A stretch of DNA of 42,189 nucleotides, from positions 1 through 42,189 of the forward strand of contig NZ_AZRW02000049.1 in assembly GCF_000512695.2 (NCBI RefSeq). Direction: 5' to 3'. This document shows positions 32,926-41,006 of the stretch, piece after piece (positions within the stretch are counted from its first letter, which is position 1; each line of letters starts with the position of its first letter). This DNA is from Pseudomonas sp. QTF5. Lineage in GTDB: Bacteria > Pseudomonadota > Gammaproteobacteria > Pseudomonadales > Pseudomonadaceae. Made by a program: the position numbers and the translations under genes. Under the pieces are notes generated by a model that saw nothing but the letters and a program-made list of their open reading frames with translations, was not told the DNA's origin and searched no databases.

Positions 32926-34455
32926 TCAGCTCAGGTCACGAATCAGACGCCAAGCCTCATCCACCGACAGCGGCTGTTTCATCCGTTCAGCGAGCATCGC
33001 CATGGCCCGCTCCTGATCGCAGGCAACAGCGGCCGCCACCACGCCATTCTTGCCGAACAAGCCAATAAACGGTGGATGGTCAGGATCGCCCTTGAACTCG
33101 ACCTCGTCCCAGGCTTCGGCGTGGCCGAGGTAATCGTAGTTTTTGCCAAAGTGCCAGGTCCAGAAATACGGCACATCGAGGTAGCGCTCGTCGCCGCCGA
33201 GCATATTCGCCGCTGCAATTCGCGCCTGTTGCTGGGCCAGGCGCCAGTGCTCGATCCGTTGGGGCTGGCCGTTGAGCGGGAAGGTCACGATGTCGCCGAC
33301 GGCCCAGAGCCCGTCGGTCACACGCATCCCGCCATCGACCTTCAACGACTGATCTTTTTCTTTTGGCAGATCGGCAAACGGGGTGGTTGCCGGGGTGACG
33401 CCAATACCGACCAACACCAGATCCGCCGGCAAGCGCTGACCATTGTCCAGCAGCACCGCTTCGACCTTGCCTGCGCCTTCGATCTGCGTGGCTTCGCCAT
33501 CGGTATGAAACACCACGCCGTTGGCCTCGTGCAGGGCGCGAATCGCTTTGCCGACAGCTTCGCCGAACTGCGCCTCGAAGGGGATGGCATGGCGCGCCAG
33601 GACGGTGACGTCCAGGCCGTATTGACGCAGGGATGACGCGGACTCCAGGGCAATGAAACTGTCGCCGACGATCACTGCCCGTTGCCCGGGTTTTGCGGTC
33701 GTCAGAATCTGCTGCGCTTGCACCTTCGAACGCAGCACGAACACCTGCGGCAGATCGGCGCCGGGCAGCGACAGAGACTTGGGTATGCCGCCGGTGGCGA
33801 TCACGGCGGCGTCATAGCTCAACGATTGGCCATCGGCCAGGCGCAGGGCCCGGATCGGTGCATCCAGGCCGATCACATCGCTGTTTATCCGTTCAATGCG
33901 CTGTTCGCTATAAAAACCTTCATCCCGCAGTGGGGGAACTTCATCCGGCGACATCTCCCCGGCAATCACGAATTTGCTCAATACCGTCCGGTCGTAACCG
34001 GCCTCGGGCTCACGGTCGATCAGCATCACCCGGCCGCCGAAACCTTTCTCCCGCAATGCCGCCGCACAAGCCGTACCCGCAGCGCCAGCACCGATGATCA
34101 CAAAGGTTCGCTTATCGTCCGCCGGCGGGATGCTGGGGGTGGGCATCGGTTGGTCGTCGACCCAGACCTCATCGTCGCGGACTTCAAGCGGATAGCGCAG
34201 CAGACTGTCCAGGGAGGGTGGTTCGCACAGCGCGCCGTCTTCGAGCCGATAAGCCGCCTTGTGCCATGGGCAGATCAATCGTCCCTCACACAGCGCACCT
34301 TTGGCCAAGGGAGCCCCGGTGTGGGGACATTTGCCCTGATAGGCGCGCAATTGATCGCCGACCCGCAGCAAGACGATTTTCGTCTTATCGATCCGGACTT
34401 CAAGGCCACGGTCTTGGGGCACATCGGCGAAACGGGCGACGCGATGCAGTGCCAT
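32926..34455 (-). CDS. Rieske-FAD reductase (AIF-like ferredoxin reductase)
   Basis: A 509-residue fusion of a Rieske [2Fe-2S] domain and an FAD/NAD(P)-dependent reductase. The Rieske cluster ligands are CPHTGAP and CPWHKAA (residues about 43-66). The FAD site begins with VIIGAGAAGTACA near residue 119, the second nucleotide site is AVIVGDSFIALESA, and GLWAVGDIV closes the flavin domain, with a C-terminal dimer domain. This is the AIFM3/nitrile- or ferredoxin-reductase type; it passes electrons from NAD(P)H to a Rieske centre. The partner oxygenase is not in this window. A good ribosome site (GGAGAT) precedes ATG 34455. Confidence 0.93.
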   Translation of the reverse strand: MALHRVARFADVPQDRGLEVRIDKTKIVLLRVGDQLRAYQGKCPHTGAPLAKGALCEGRLICPWHKAAYRLEDGALCEPPSLDSLLRYPLEVRDDEVWVDDQPMPTPSIPPADDKRTFVIIGAGAAGTACAAALREKGFGGRVMLIDREPEAGYDRTVLSKFVIAGEMSPDEVPPLRDEGFYSEQRIERINSDVIGLDAPIRALRLADGQSLSYDAAVIATGGIPKSLSLPGADLPQVFVLRSKVQAQQILTTAKPGQRAVIVGDSFIALESASSLRQYGLDVTVLARHAIPFEAQFGEAVGKAIRALHEANGVVFHTDGEATQIEGAGKVEAVLLDNGQRLPADLVLVGIGVTPATTPFADLPKEKDQSLKVDGGMRVTDGLWAVGDIVTFPLNGQPQRIEHWRLAQQQARIAAANMLGGDERYLDVPYFWTWHFGKNYDYLGHAEAWDEVEFKGDPDHPPFIGLFGKNGVVAAAVACDQERAMAMLAERMKQPLSVDEAWRLIRDLS

Positions 34456-34593
34456 GGTCGATCTCCAGGCAGGTGTTCACTTAGGAGTTTGGCGCCTATT
34501 CCGAGGTTCAGCCAATTCCCGCTGCCACCGCACGAACGGTCCGGCTATAGTTTGCCAGCCGACGACGGCCCCACCCGCACAAGGTGCTCCGGT

Positions 34594-35154
34594 ATGACCC
34601 GATTGACCTCTCTGAACCCTTGGCTGGCGGCCGTTGCAGTCGCCCTTTGCGTGCAATTTCCAGCACAGGCCCAGGAGCGTTTCACCCTCAGCATTCCCGG
34701 TGTTTCGGACAATCGCCTGTTCACCTCGGCGGCGGCCAGCGATGCCAGCGGTTGTGGCGGCAAGAACCAATCCCCGGCCCTGAGCTGGAACGCCGGCCCC
34801 CCGGGCACTCTCAGTTACGCCATCGTCATGCACGACCCGGACGGCCAGAAAGGCCTCGGCGTCGATCACTGGATTCATTACGGCATCAAGGCCGCGACGC
34901 GTCAGATCCCGGCCGGCGTCGGCGCCAAGTCCGCCCTCGAAGGCGTAGGCGGCAGCAACAGCAAAGGCACCACCGGTTACATCGGCCCTTGCCCGCCCGT
35001 CGGGGACAGCTCCCATCACTACCTCATTCAGCTTTACGCCCTGGACCTGGCGCCAGACGCCTTGCCCGCCGGCCTGACTCGCGCGCAGTTGATGGAGCAG
35101 ATCAAAGGCCATGTGCTGAAAAACAGCAGTGTGGTGCGGCGTTATCACCGCTGA
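34594..35154 (+). CDS. YbhB/YbcL-type PEBP family protein, secreted
   Basis: A 186-residue protein with a signal peptide (WLAAVAVALCVQFPAQAQ) and the PEBP/RKIP fold: GKNQSPALSWNAGPPGTLSYAIVMHDPDGQ, DHWIHYGI and YIGPCPPVGDSSHHYLIQLYALD. This family is named for resemblance to Raf-kinase inhibitor; bacterial members are likely phospholipid- or small-ligand binding and periplasmic. Start 34594 has AAGGTG upstream and matches the signal peptide; longer readings do not. Divergent from the reductase, no operon with the next gene. Confidence 0.92.
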   Translation: MTRLTSLNPWLAAVAVALCVQFPAQAQERFTLSIPGVSDNRLFTSAAASDASGCGGKNQSPALSWNAGPPGTLSYAIVMHDPDGQKGLGVDHWIHYGIKAATRQIPAGVGAKSALEGVGGSNSKGTTGYIGPCPPVGDSSHHYLIQLYALDLAPDALPAGLTRAQLMEQIKGHVLKNSSVVRRYHR

Positions 35155-35241
35155 AGATTTTTCACTTCGGCTTAACCCGAACCGATCGGGCTGCCCGTCT
35201 CAGAGGATGAATGAGTCAATTTCCTCCTGAGGTCAGCCCCC

Positions 35242-36990
35242 ATGTCCCTCCCTCTGCATTTTCTCCGCCCGGCCGCCCAGGGTTTCGCCGCCGGGTTGTT
35301 GCTGGCCGTTGCCGGTTGCGGCGCTTCATCCACGCCAGATTCTGAGACGAACAGCCCGGCAGCGGTTGCGCCTCCGGTTCAAGGCGCGCTGAAAACTGAA
35401 GCATTGGTGCGTAGCGAAGCGGTCATGGAGGACACCGCGTTGGCCAAGCGCAGCGCGCGACCGGCACCGTTGGCTGCTTTCGCGCCCATGCCGACCGGTG
35501 AAGCTTATCCACAGGGCTATCGAGATGAGCAGCGGGAGCAATATCAGACGCTGGCCGATAACCCGATTCACAGCGTGGCCGAGGCGCCGGTCTCGACCTT
35601 CAGTGCCGACGTCGATACCGGCGCTTACGCCAATGTCCGACGCTTGCTCAACCAGGGGCGTTTGCCTCCCGAAGGGGCAGTGCGGCTGGAAGAAATGGTC
35701 AATTACTTCCCCTACGATTACGCCTTGCCCACCGATGGCTCGCCGTTCGGCGTGACCACCGAGCTGGCACCGTCGCCCTGGAACCCGCATACCCGATTGC
35801 TGCGCATCGGCATCAAGGCCTCTGATCGCGCGGTGGCGGAATTGGCCCCGGCGAATCTGGTGTTTCTGGTGGACGTGTCCGGCTCGATGGATCGTCGCGA
35901 AGGCTTGCCCATGGTCAAAAGCACGCTGAAATTGCTGGTCGATCAATTGCGCGAGCAGGACCGGGTTTCGCTGGTGGTGTATGCCGGACAATCTCGTGTG
36001 GTGCTGGAGCCGACGTCCGGACGGGAAAAAGCGAAAATTCGTACCGCCATCGATCAATTGACTGCGGGCGGCTCGACCGCCGGCGCCTCGGGTATCGAAC
36101 TGGCTTACCAAATGGCGCAACAGGCGTTTATCCCCAAAGGCATCAACCGCATCCTGCTGGCCACCGACGGTGACTTCAACGTCGGCATCAGCGACTTCGA
36201 CAGCCTCAAACAAATGGCTGTGGATAAACGCAAAACCGGCGTCTCTCTGACCACCTTGGGTTTTGGTGTGGATAACTACAATGAACACCTGATGGAACAA
36301 CTGGCCGATGCTGGCGACGGCAACTACGCCTACATCGACAACCTGCGCGAGGCGCGCAAAGTGCTGGTGGATCAGCTCGGCTCGACCCTCGCGGTAGTGG
36401 CGAAGAATGTGAAGCTGCAGGTGGAGTTCAACCCGGCGCAGGTCAGCGAATATCGGCTGTTGGGTTATGAGAATCGCGCCTTGAAGCGTGAGGATTTCAG
36501 CAACGACAAAGTCGACGCCGGAGAAATCGGCGCAGGGCATACGGTGACGGCGTTGTATGAAATTGTGCCCAAGGGCGAGAAGGGCTGGCTGGAACCGCTG
36601 CGCTATGGCAATCCCGCAGCGGATGCTTCCGCAAAGAACGGAGAATTGGCGATGCTGCGAGTGCGTTATCAGTTGCCGGAAGGTGGGAATAGTCGCTTGA
36701 TCGAGCGGCCAATCCTGAATGGAGAGCTGAGTGGTGAGGCCGGCAAACTGTCGGCAGCCAGCAATGATCTGCGCTTTGCTGCCGCCGTCGCTGCCTTTTC
36801 CCAGCAACTCAAGGACGGGCGTTATACCGGTAATTTCAGCCTCAAGGACACCGAAGCCCTGGCCCGTGGCGCCCGGGGTGATGATCAATTCGGCCTGCGC
36901 AGTGAATTCGTGCAATTGGTGGAGTTGGCGCAGAGCCTGCGAACCCCGACCGCCGCGAATCAACAGCCCAACGACAACCGGATAGAGTGA
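35242..36990 (+). CDS. Secreted von Willebrand factor A-domain lipoprotein (YfbK-like)
   Basis: A 582-residue protein with a lipobox (LLLAVAGC), a linker rich in Pro and Ala, a conserved N-terminal block (VSTFSADVDTGAYANVRR, EEMVNYFPYDY), a VWA domain (about residues 205-390) and a DUF3520-like C-terminal part. The VWA MIDAS residues are present: DVSGSM, the Thr in GGSTAG and the Asp in LLATDGDFN, so metal-dependent protein binding is expected. The gene overlaps the sigma-factor reading frame, and the next gene codes a membrane protein, so it may belong to a cell-envelope signalling operon. Function unknown. Confidence 0.9.
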   Translation: MSLPLHFLRPAAQGFAAGLLLAVAGCGASSTPDSETNSPAAVAPPVQGALKTEALVRSEAVMEDTALAKRSARPAPLAAFAPMPTGEAYPQGYRDEQREQYQTLADNPIHSVAEAPVSTFSADVDTGAYANVRRLLNQGRLPPEGAVRLEEMVNYFPYDYALPTDGSPFGVTTELAPSPWNPHTRLLRIGIKASDRAVAELAPANLVFLVDVSGSMDRREGLPMVKSTLKLLVDQLREQDRVSLVVYAGQSRVVLEPTSGREKAKIRTAIDQLTAGGSTAGASGIELAYQMAQQAFIPKGINRILLATDGDFNVGISDFDSLKQMAVDKRKTGVSLTTLGFGVDNYNEHLMEQLADAGDGNYAYIDNLREARKVLVDQLGSTLAVVAKNVKLQVEFNPAQVSEYRLLGYENRALKREDFSNDKVDAGEIGAGHTVTALYEIVPKGEKGWLEPLRYGNPAADASAKNGELAMLRVRYQLPEGGNSRLIERPILNGELSGEAGKLSAASNDLRFAAAVAAFSQQLKDGRYTGNFSLKDTEALARGARGDDQFGLRSEFVQLVELAQSLRTPTAANQQPNDNRIE

Positions 36991-37007
36991 AAGAGGCCAG
37001 CGCTGAC

Positions 37008-37589
37008 ATGTCCGATCCTGAAATCAGCTCCGCCGCCGGCAGCGACGAATCGCTGCTGGCGCGCTACCGCTCCGGCGACGGGCCGGCGTTCGAAGTTTTG
37101 TACGCCCGTCATCGCCAGGGCCTTTATCGATTCCTCCTCAGCCTCAGCGGCAAGCCCGAACTGGCCGAAGAGGTGTATCAGGAAACCTGGCTGAGCCTGA
37201 TCCGCAGCACCAGTCAGCCACAAGGCCGGGCGAACTTTCGTACCTGGCTCTACCAGATTGCCCGCAACCGATTGATCGATCACTGGCGCAAACATGGCAT
37301 CCACAACCCCTTGCACGACAGCTACGACGAACAGGCTCACGCCCTGATCGATAACGCCGCCGACCCGGAACAACTGCTGAGTCTGAGCCGCGACAGCCAG
37401 CGTCTCGAAGCCGCCCTGCAAACCCTGCCCGCCGACCAGCGCGAAGTGTTCCTGCTGCGAGCCCACGGCGATCTCGACCTGCCGCAGATCGCCACCCTCA
37501 CCGAAACACCGCTGGAAACCGTCAAAAGTCGCTTGCGCTACGCCCAGCAAAAACTGCGTCGGCTGCTGGCCGAGGAGGTACTGACATGA
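37008..37589 (+). CDS. ECF-type RNA polymerase sigma factor
   Basis: A sigma-70-family factor of about 193 residues with region 2 (FEVLYARHRQGLYRFLLSLSG, EEVYQETWLSLIR, FRTWLYQIARNRLIDHWRK) and region 4 (LPADQREVFLLRAHGDLDLPQIATLTETPLETVKSRLRYAQQKLRR). This is the layout of extracytoplasmic-function sigma factors. I use ATG 37008 (MSDPEISS), with AGAGG upstream; a GTG at 36987 overlaps the stop of the VWA gene (GTGA) and is possible. It overlaps the following membrane-protein gene by 4 bp. That gene is in the position where an anti-sigma factor would be expected. Confidence 0.92.
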   Translation: MSDPEISSAAGSDESLLARYRSGDGPAFEVLYARHRQGLYRFLLSLSGKPELAEEVYQETWLSLIRSTSQPQGRANFRTWLYQIARNRLIDHWRKHGIHNPLHDSYDEQAHALIDNAADPEQLLSLSRDSQRLEAALQTLPADQREVFLLRAHGDLDLPQIATLTETPLETVKSRLRYAQQKLRRLLAEEVLT

Positions 37590-38206
37590 CTGACGCCCCA
37601 AAAACACCGTCATCGCCTGACGATGAAGTGCTCAAGCATTTCCGCGACCACGCAACCGGCGAACCACCAGCGCATCTCGACGCCTTCATCCTGGCCGCCG
37701 CACACCGCGAAGCCCCCGCACCGAAGCCGAACCCGTGGCAACGCTGGCTCCGCGCCTGCCAGCAACCCCGCTGGCAAGTCGCTTTCGCCAGCCTCGTCGG
37801 CGTCGCCCTGATGCTAGCGTTGGTGCAACGCACGCCGGAACAACTGCCGAGCTATGACTTCGCGCCTGCGCCCAAAGCGTCCGCCCCGGCCGCGAAACCG
37901 GAAGCCGCTGCCCGTTCCAAGGCTGCACCGACCGGCGCTTTAACTGCCCCCGCCCCGGCTGCGCCCATGGCGGAGTTCTCGGCACCGTTGCAACGCGAGT
38001 CGATCAATAGCGAAATAGCTGATGAAGCAAAAGTCAGCAAACGCTTAGCCGCGCCGGCCAAGTCATTGGATGATCAATTACGTGAAGTGATACGTCTGCA
38101 AGACACCGGTCAAACTCAAGCCGCCGAGGCGTTGATGACCACATTGCACAAGCGCTTTCCCAAGGAAAACCTCACGGCCCGACTCAAGGATTTGCAGAAG
38201 AAATGA
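37586..38206 (+). CDS. Single-pass membrane protein, possible anti-sigma factor
   Basis: A 206-residue protein with a charged cytosolic head (residues 1-62), one membrane helix (VAFASLVGVALMLALV, about 64-80), a Pro/Ala-rich periplasmic linker and a helical tail (LDDQLREVIRLQDTGQTQAAEALMTTLHKRFPKENL). Position directly behind an ECF gene with a 4-bp overlap, and the topology, suggest an anti-sigma factor. However, no HxxxCxxC zinc motif or standard anti-sigma domain is visible, so this is inference. The family is not one I can name. Confidence 0.72.
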   Translation: MTDAPKTPSSPDDEVLKHFRDHATGEPPAHLDAFILAAAHREAPAPKPNPWQRWLRACQQPRWQVAFASLVGVALMLALVQRTPEQLPSYDFAPAPKASAPAAKPEAAARSKAAPTGALTAPAPAAPMAEFSAPLQRESINSEIADEAKVSKRLAAPAKSLDDQLREVIRLQDTGQTQAAEALMTTLHKRFPKENLTARLKDLQKK

Positions 38207-38287
38207 GGTGAACAGCGGTCGGCAAATTTGGCATCGACACCCGAAAGCGCGCACTATCGGCCTATAGCCGATGCGTTGGAGGATGCC

Positions 38288-38494
38288 GTGGCACAAAAAA
38301 TCGACCGCATCGCCCAAATGCTCAACTGCCCGGTGAAGGGTGAGGAATTACGGCGAGCAGTGACTGAGAGTCGCAAGGAGTTTCTTCTGGCGAAGCAGGC
38401 AGAAGATGATCTTGAGGAAGACGTTCTTGATGATGAAGTGATCGAGGACGAAGAGGATGATGATTACGACGAGTTTGACTGGACGACAGAATGA
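38288..38494 (+). CDS. Small acidic-tailed protein
   Basis: A 68-residue protein MAQKIDRIAQMLNCPVKGEELRRAVTESRKEFLLAKQAEDDLEEDV..., ending in an almost purely acidic tail (DDEVIEDEEDDDYDEFDW). I do not recognise the family. Start GTG 38288 is chosen because GGAGG lies five bases upstream; a TTG reading from 38228 would run through a hairpin (ATCGGC-CTATA-GCCGAT, 38256-38272), which more likely belongs to the leader. A strong terminator overlaps the stop codon. Confidence 0.7.
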   Translation: MAQKIDRIAQMLNCPVKGEELRRAVTESRKEFLLAKQAEDDLEEDVLDDEVIEDEEDDDYDEFDWTTE

Positions 38495-38519
38495 AAAAAC
38501 CGCTTCGGCGGTTTTTTTG
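38494..38519 (+). terminator. Bidirectional terminator
   Basis: AAAAAACCGC-TTCG-GCGGTTTTTT (38494-38517): a 10-bp stem with the stable UUCG loop and A/T tracts on both sides, directly at the stop codon of the acidic protein gene. Confidence 0.95.
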
Positions 38520-38528
38520 TACCCACAA

Positions 38529-38560
38529 AAAAGCCCCAGACCCTGCGGTCTGAGGCTTTC
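38529..38560 (-). terminator. Terminator for leftward transcription
   Basis: AGACC-CTGC-GGTCT core (38538-38542 with 38547-38551) extended by AAGCC/GGCTT. On the minus strand the hairpin is followed by TTTTTTG. It would stop transcripts coming from the accessory region at right. Confidence 0.75.
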
Positions 38561-38830
38561 TCGCTTCTACGTGTGGTGCCAGGCGTCGTTTGAACTGAGC
38601 TCTGCGGGCCCCGTTATATAAGGGTTTGGTTGGTGGCGTTTCGGTTAGGCATACACGTGGGCATACACGGTCCCGGCTACTGCTAGGCCACGAACCGTAT
38701 CCATAGCGCTTTTCCTAACCGTGACAGCCAACCGACTTGGTAGCTTGGCTTCAGATACCAGCCGATGAGGCGTACCTCGGCGCCTTGCTGTTGGCGAAAG
38801 CGCAAAGCCGTGTAACCAAGCCCAGAAAAC

Positions 38831-38938
38831 CGCCGGGGACCCTGAGGCTTTCCTCACGGTACGGGGTCGGAAACCCGCGGCATCGTGTTAGGGACAGGCT
38901 GCGCAGCTTACTGAAATTTCAAACGTTGAAATTGAAAG
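38831..38938 (-). repeat. Iteron-hairpin module A (inverted)
   Basis: On the minus strand: a cluster with TTTCAA repeats and an inverted TGAAA (38911-38938), a 20-bp spacer with TAAGCTGCGCA, then the conserved element (38831-38890) CTAACACG...GCGGGTTTCCGACCCCGT...CAGGGTCCCCGG. The element is homologous to modules B-D. Confidence 0.7.
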
Positions 38939-38950
38939 GATCTTGAAGAA

Positions 38951-38988
38951 AAAGGGCACCGTTACCGTGTCGGTAATGATGCCCCTTT
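38951..38988. terminator. Hairpin, possible terminator
   Basis: AAAGGGCA / TGCCCCTTT (one bulge) with an inner TTACC/GGTAA stem, flanked by A and T runs. It separates modules A and B. Confidence 0.5.
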
Positions 38989-39017
38989 GTGTTGCTGATA
39001 ACGCACGCTTGGCGTTG

Positions 39018-39131
39018 GTCAACTGAGTCAACTCCGTCAACCTGTCAACCAACTTAAAAAATCCAGCCGCTAACACGAACGCGCGGGTTCTCTGCCCCGT
39101 GTCTATCCGAAATGCCCAGGGTCCCCAGCGA
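39018..39131 (+). repeat. Iteron-hairpin module B (GTCAAC type)
   Basis: GTCAAC at 39018, 39027, 39036 and 39044 (spacing 9, 9, 8), then a 19-bp spacer, then the conserved element at 39069-39131 (CTAACACG, GCGGGTTCTCTGCCCCGT, CCCAGGGTCCCCAGCG). Confidence 0.75.
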
Positions 39132-39159
39132 CGTTCCAGTTCATAGTGCAAATGCACTG

Positions 39160-39273
39160 GTGAACAGCAGTTCACCCGGTTCACCTGTTCACTAAGCTGG
39201 GCAATTTTCCGCTAACAAGATCGGGCGGGTTACTCGCCCCGTGTCGAGAGGTATTTCTCAGGGGCCCCGGCGC
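39160..39273 (+). repeat. Iteron-hairpin module C (GTTCAC / GGTGAACAG type)
   Basis: An inverted GTGAAC at 39160 and direct GTTCAC at 39170, 39179 and 39187 (spacing 9, 8), an 18-bp spacer containing TAAGCTGGGCA, then the conserved element at 39211-39273 (CTAACAAG, GGGCGGGTTACTCGCCCC, CTCAGGGGCCCCGGCG). GGTGAACAG at 39159-39167 recalls the phage P4 alpha-protein repeat GGTGAACA. Confidence 0.75.
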
Positions 39274-39287
39274 ATTTGGGTGTTTTT

Positions 39288-39388
39288 TGAACTGAGTTAA
39301 CCATTAACCGATTTTTTTCTCCGGACAGTCAGGAGCTCGCGGGTTTCCGACCCCGTACTACCGAACCCTCCCAGGGGACGCGGCGATT
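39288..39388 (+). repeat. Iteron-hairpin module D (GTTAAC type)
   Basis: GTTAACC and ATTAACC (39296-39309), a 19-bp spacer, then the element at 39329-39388 (GCGGGTTTCCGACCCCGT, CCCAGGGGACGCGGCG). It lacks the CTAACA start seen in A-C, so it is the most diverged copy. Confidence 0.65.
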
Positions 39389-39556
39389 CCGAGATCTCGG
39401 TTGATGTTTTTCCCTATTAGTTGTGGGCAGATGGCAGCCTCAAGCGTCTTGGCGTTCTGCGACCCTGCGTTCGAATTCTGCTTCAGTCGATACCGAGTCA
39501 GTATTCCACTCGCTGGCGGGTTTATCATCCACGGGGTGTGGGGGGCGCGAAAAGAC

Positions 39557-39583
39557 GTGTTACAGGTGTTACAGGTGTTACGA
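39557..39583 (+). repeat. GTGTTACAG iterons
   Basis: Three tandem 9-mers GTGTTACAG, GTGTTACAG, GTGTTACGA, with further single GTGTTACAA copies near 39653 and 39672 and inverted GTAAC at 39584. The 9-bp period is the same as in modules B and C, but no conserved hairpin element follows. Confidence 0.75.
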
Positions 39584-39833
39584 GTAACATTAACCTATTG
39601 AATTTGTTGGGTTTTATCGCCGTTACACGCCTCTAACCCATTACGAGCATTGGGTGTTACAAGCCAAATAGGTGTTACAAACGTAGGCCGCAATCGGCCA
39701 TTAGCGGACATAATCACTGGCAGTAATCTGCACTGTCAGCGCCATGTCCTGATCGCTTATCTAATCGTCACCGCTTTAAAAAGATCTGCTGCGGATAAGA
39801 TTGCGAATCGGGACAGGGTACGTCGCATTGTTC

Positions 39834-40994
39834 TTATCTACCCTTGGCTCTCTCCGCAAAGAAGAATTTCTTGTAGCCCTCGAAGTCCATCGAGAGAACT
39901 TCGCCTGTTGTCTCTATCAGGTGCTCCTCCTCAATCGGTGTAGCCAGCTCACCCCCTAGGACGCGCACACGTAGGAGCAATCTGCTCGGGGCCTGTGGGA
40001 GGATCGCTAGTAACTCTGATCTGGCCTGCTCTCCTGGTAGTAAAGACCCAAGGCGAATGTGACATATTGGAGTTCGGCCACTTTCATCTACCTTCAGCTT
40101 CACATCCTTTTTAGCCAATACCTCTTGTACTGATAAGTGACTGGTAATGTTCCATGTAGGCTCAGGCTCGTCAGGTAAATCGGATCCGGCGATCAACTGA
40201 ACCGCCTGGGAGTCTAGTGCCTCTACAGTTACCTCAAGCTTGGAGTTGGACAGCTGTACGCCGGATCGATTGATCAAAACCAATCGTAGAGCGATGAGTG
40301 CTTGGTTCACGCGTGTGTATTCGCCGTACTCCCGCCAAAAATCACTGTTGTCCCTATCGAGGCCTATAAACTCGGGCGGATCAAAAGGGCCACGAGGTTT
40401 GCGTTCTCTCACGAAGTCCGGAAACTCCTCGGTGAACTGCAAGTAGGTGTGAGCAAAGCTATTGGGAAGTTCTTCGTTCTCGGGAGTCAGTAGGGACAAC
40501 TCGATTTTCAAATTGCCACGACCGGTATCCTCATTTGCCATCGCGATGGTTTCGACCGGCTCGGCTTCGTCAGTGCTGCTACCTCGGCGGACATACACCA
40601 CATTGCTTTTGAGTTTGCCGTAAGCAGTTGCGAGGTAAAACGGACGCTTCTGTCTGGGAATGATGATGATGCCCACCGTTTTCTCTTCATACAGGTGCTC
40701 CTCGTAGCGGAACGTCAGCTTCGGTTTCACCTTGCCGTTCACGAACTGCTGTATCCGAGAGTCATCGATGCTCTCTTGTATACCGACGACTTCAGCGGGG
40801 TGGGGGCGCTGATCCTTAAAACCTAGAAGGATGTAGCCAGTGCCATCCCGCCAGGAGTTGGCGATTGCGAGAATGTCCTTGAGCAGCTCTGATTTGTCGG
40901 CCTCAGTGCCGCTATTGAAGCGGTACTGGGCAGACTTGAAGTCAATATCAGTGCCCTCGCTCTTGTAGCGAAGCATGTTCAACAGATCTATCAT
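39834..40994 (-). CDS. AlbA_2 / Schlafen-like domain protein
   Basis: A protein of about 386 residues. The first 150 residues form an AlbA_2 (divergent AAA_4, Schlafen-core) domain: SEGTDIDFKSAQYRF with the E....DFK motif, LLKDILAIANSWRDGTGYILLGFKD, then VGIIIIPRQKRPFYLA and VVYVRRGSSTDEAEP. The remaining 230 residues are beta-rich and I do not recognise them. Related proteins occur as putative transcription regulators and as nuclease-like defence factors. ATG 40994 is used; GTG 41006 is four codons earlier. It is divergent from the gene at 41478, next to an inverted-repeat element, in a region with base composition less GC-rich than the core genes. Confidence 0.82.
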   Translation of the reverse strand: MIDLLNMLRYKSEGTDIDFKSAQYRFNSGTEADKSELLKDILAIANSWRDGTGYILLGFKDQRPHPAEVVGIQESIDDSRIQQFVNGKVKPKLTFRYEEHLYEEKTVGIIIIPRQKRPFYLATAYGKLKSNVVYVRRGSSTDEAEPVETIAMANEDTGRGNLKIELSLLTPENEELPNSFAHTYLQFTEEFPDFVRERKPRGPFDPPEFIGLDRDNSDFWREYGEYTRVNQALIALRLVLINRSGVQLSNSKLEVTVEALDSQAVQLIAGSDLPDEPEPTWNITSHLSVQEVLAKKDVKLKVDESGRTPICHIRLGSLLPGEQARSELLAILPQAPSRLLLRVRVLGGELATPIEEEHLIETTGEVLSMDFEGYKKFFFAERAKGR

Positions 40995-41006
40995 TTTCGC
41001 GCTCAC

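Larger units (their letters stand above)
38561..39833. other. Gene-free mosaic with iteron-hairpin modules
   Basis: About 1.27 kb without a gene I can support. It carries the four modules listed below, a cluster of GTGTTACAG repeats, a GCATACACG direct repeat (38651-38670) and a hairpin at 38951-38988. Short reading frames here do not show codon bias or known domains. Such material is common at the ends of integrative elements, but no integrase gene is present. Confidence 0.7.

Noticed and set aside
38575..38625. tRNA 3' end or att site (TGGTGCCAGGCG...TTTGAACTGAGC)
   Set aside because: Read on the minus strand it has CACCA and a TTCAAAC loop, but the T-stem does not pair and the acceptor length is two short.
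38645..38946. Small frames on both strands near module A
   Set aside because: They overlap each other and the conserved module element; no ribosome site or domain. Some phrases recall proteins annotated in other genomes, probably for the same repeated DNA.
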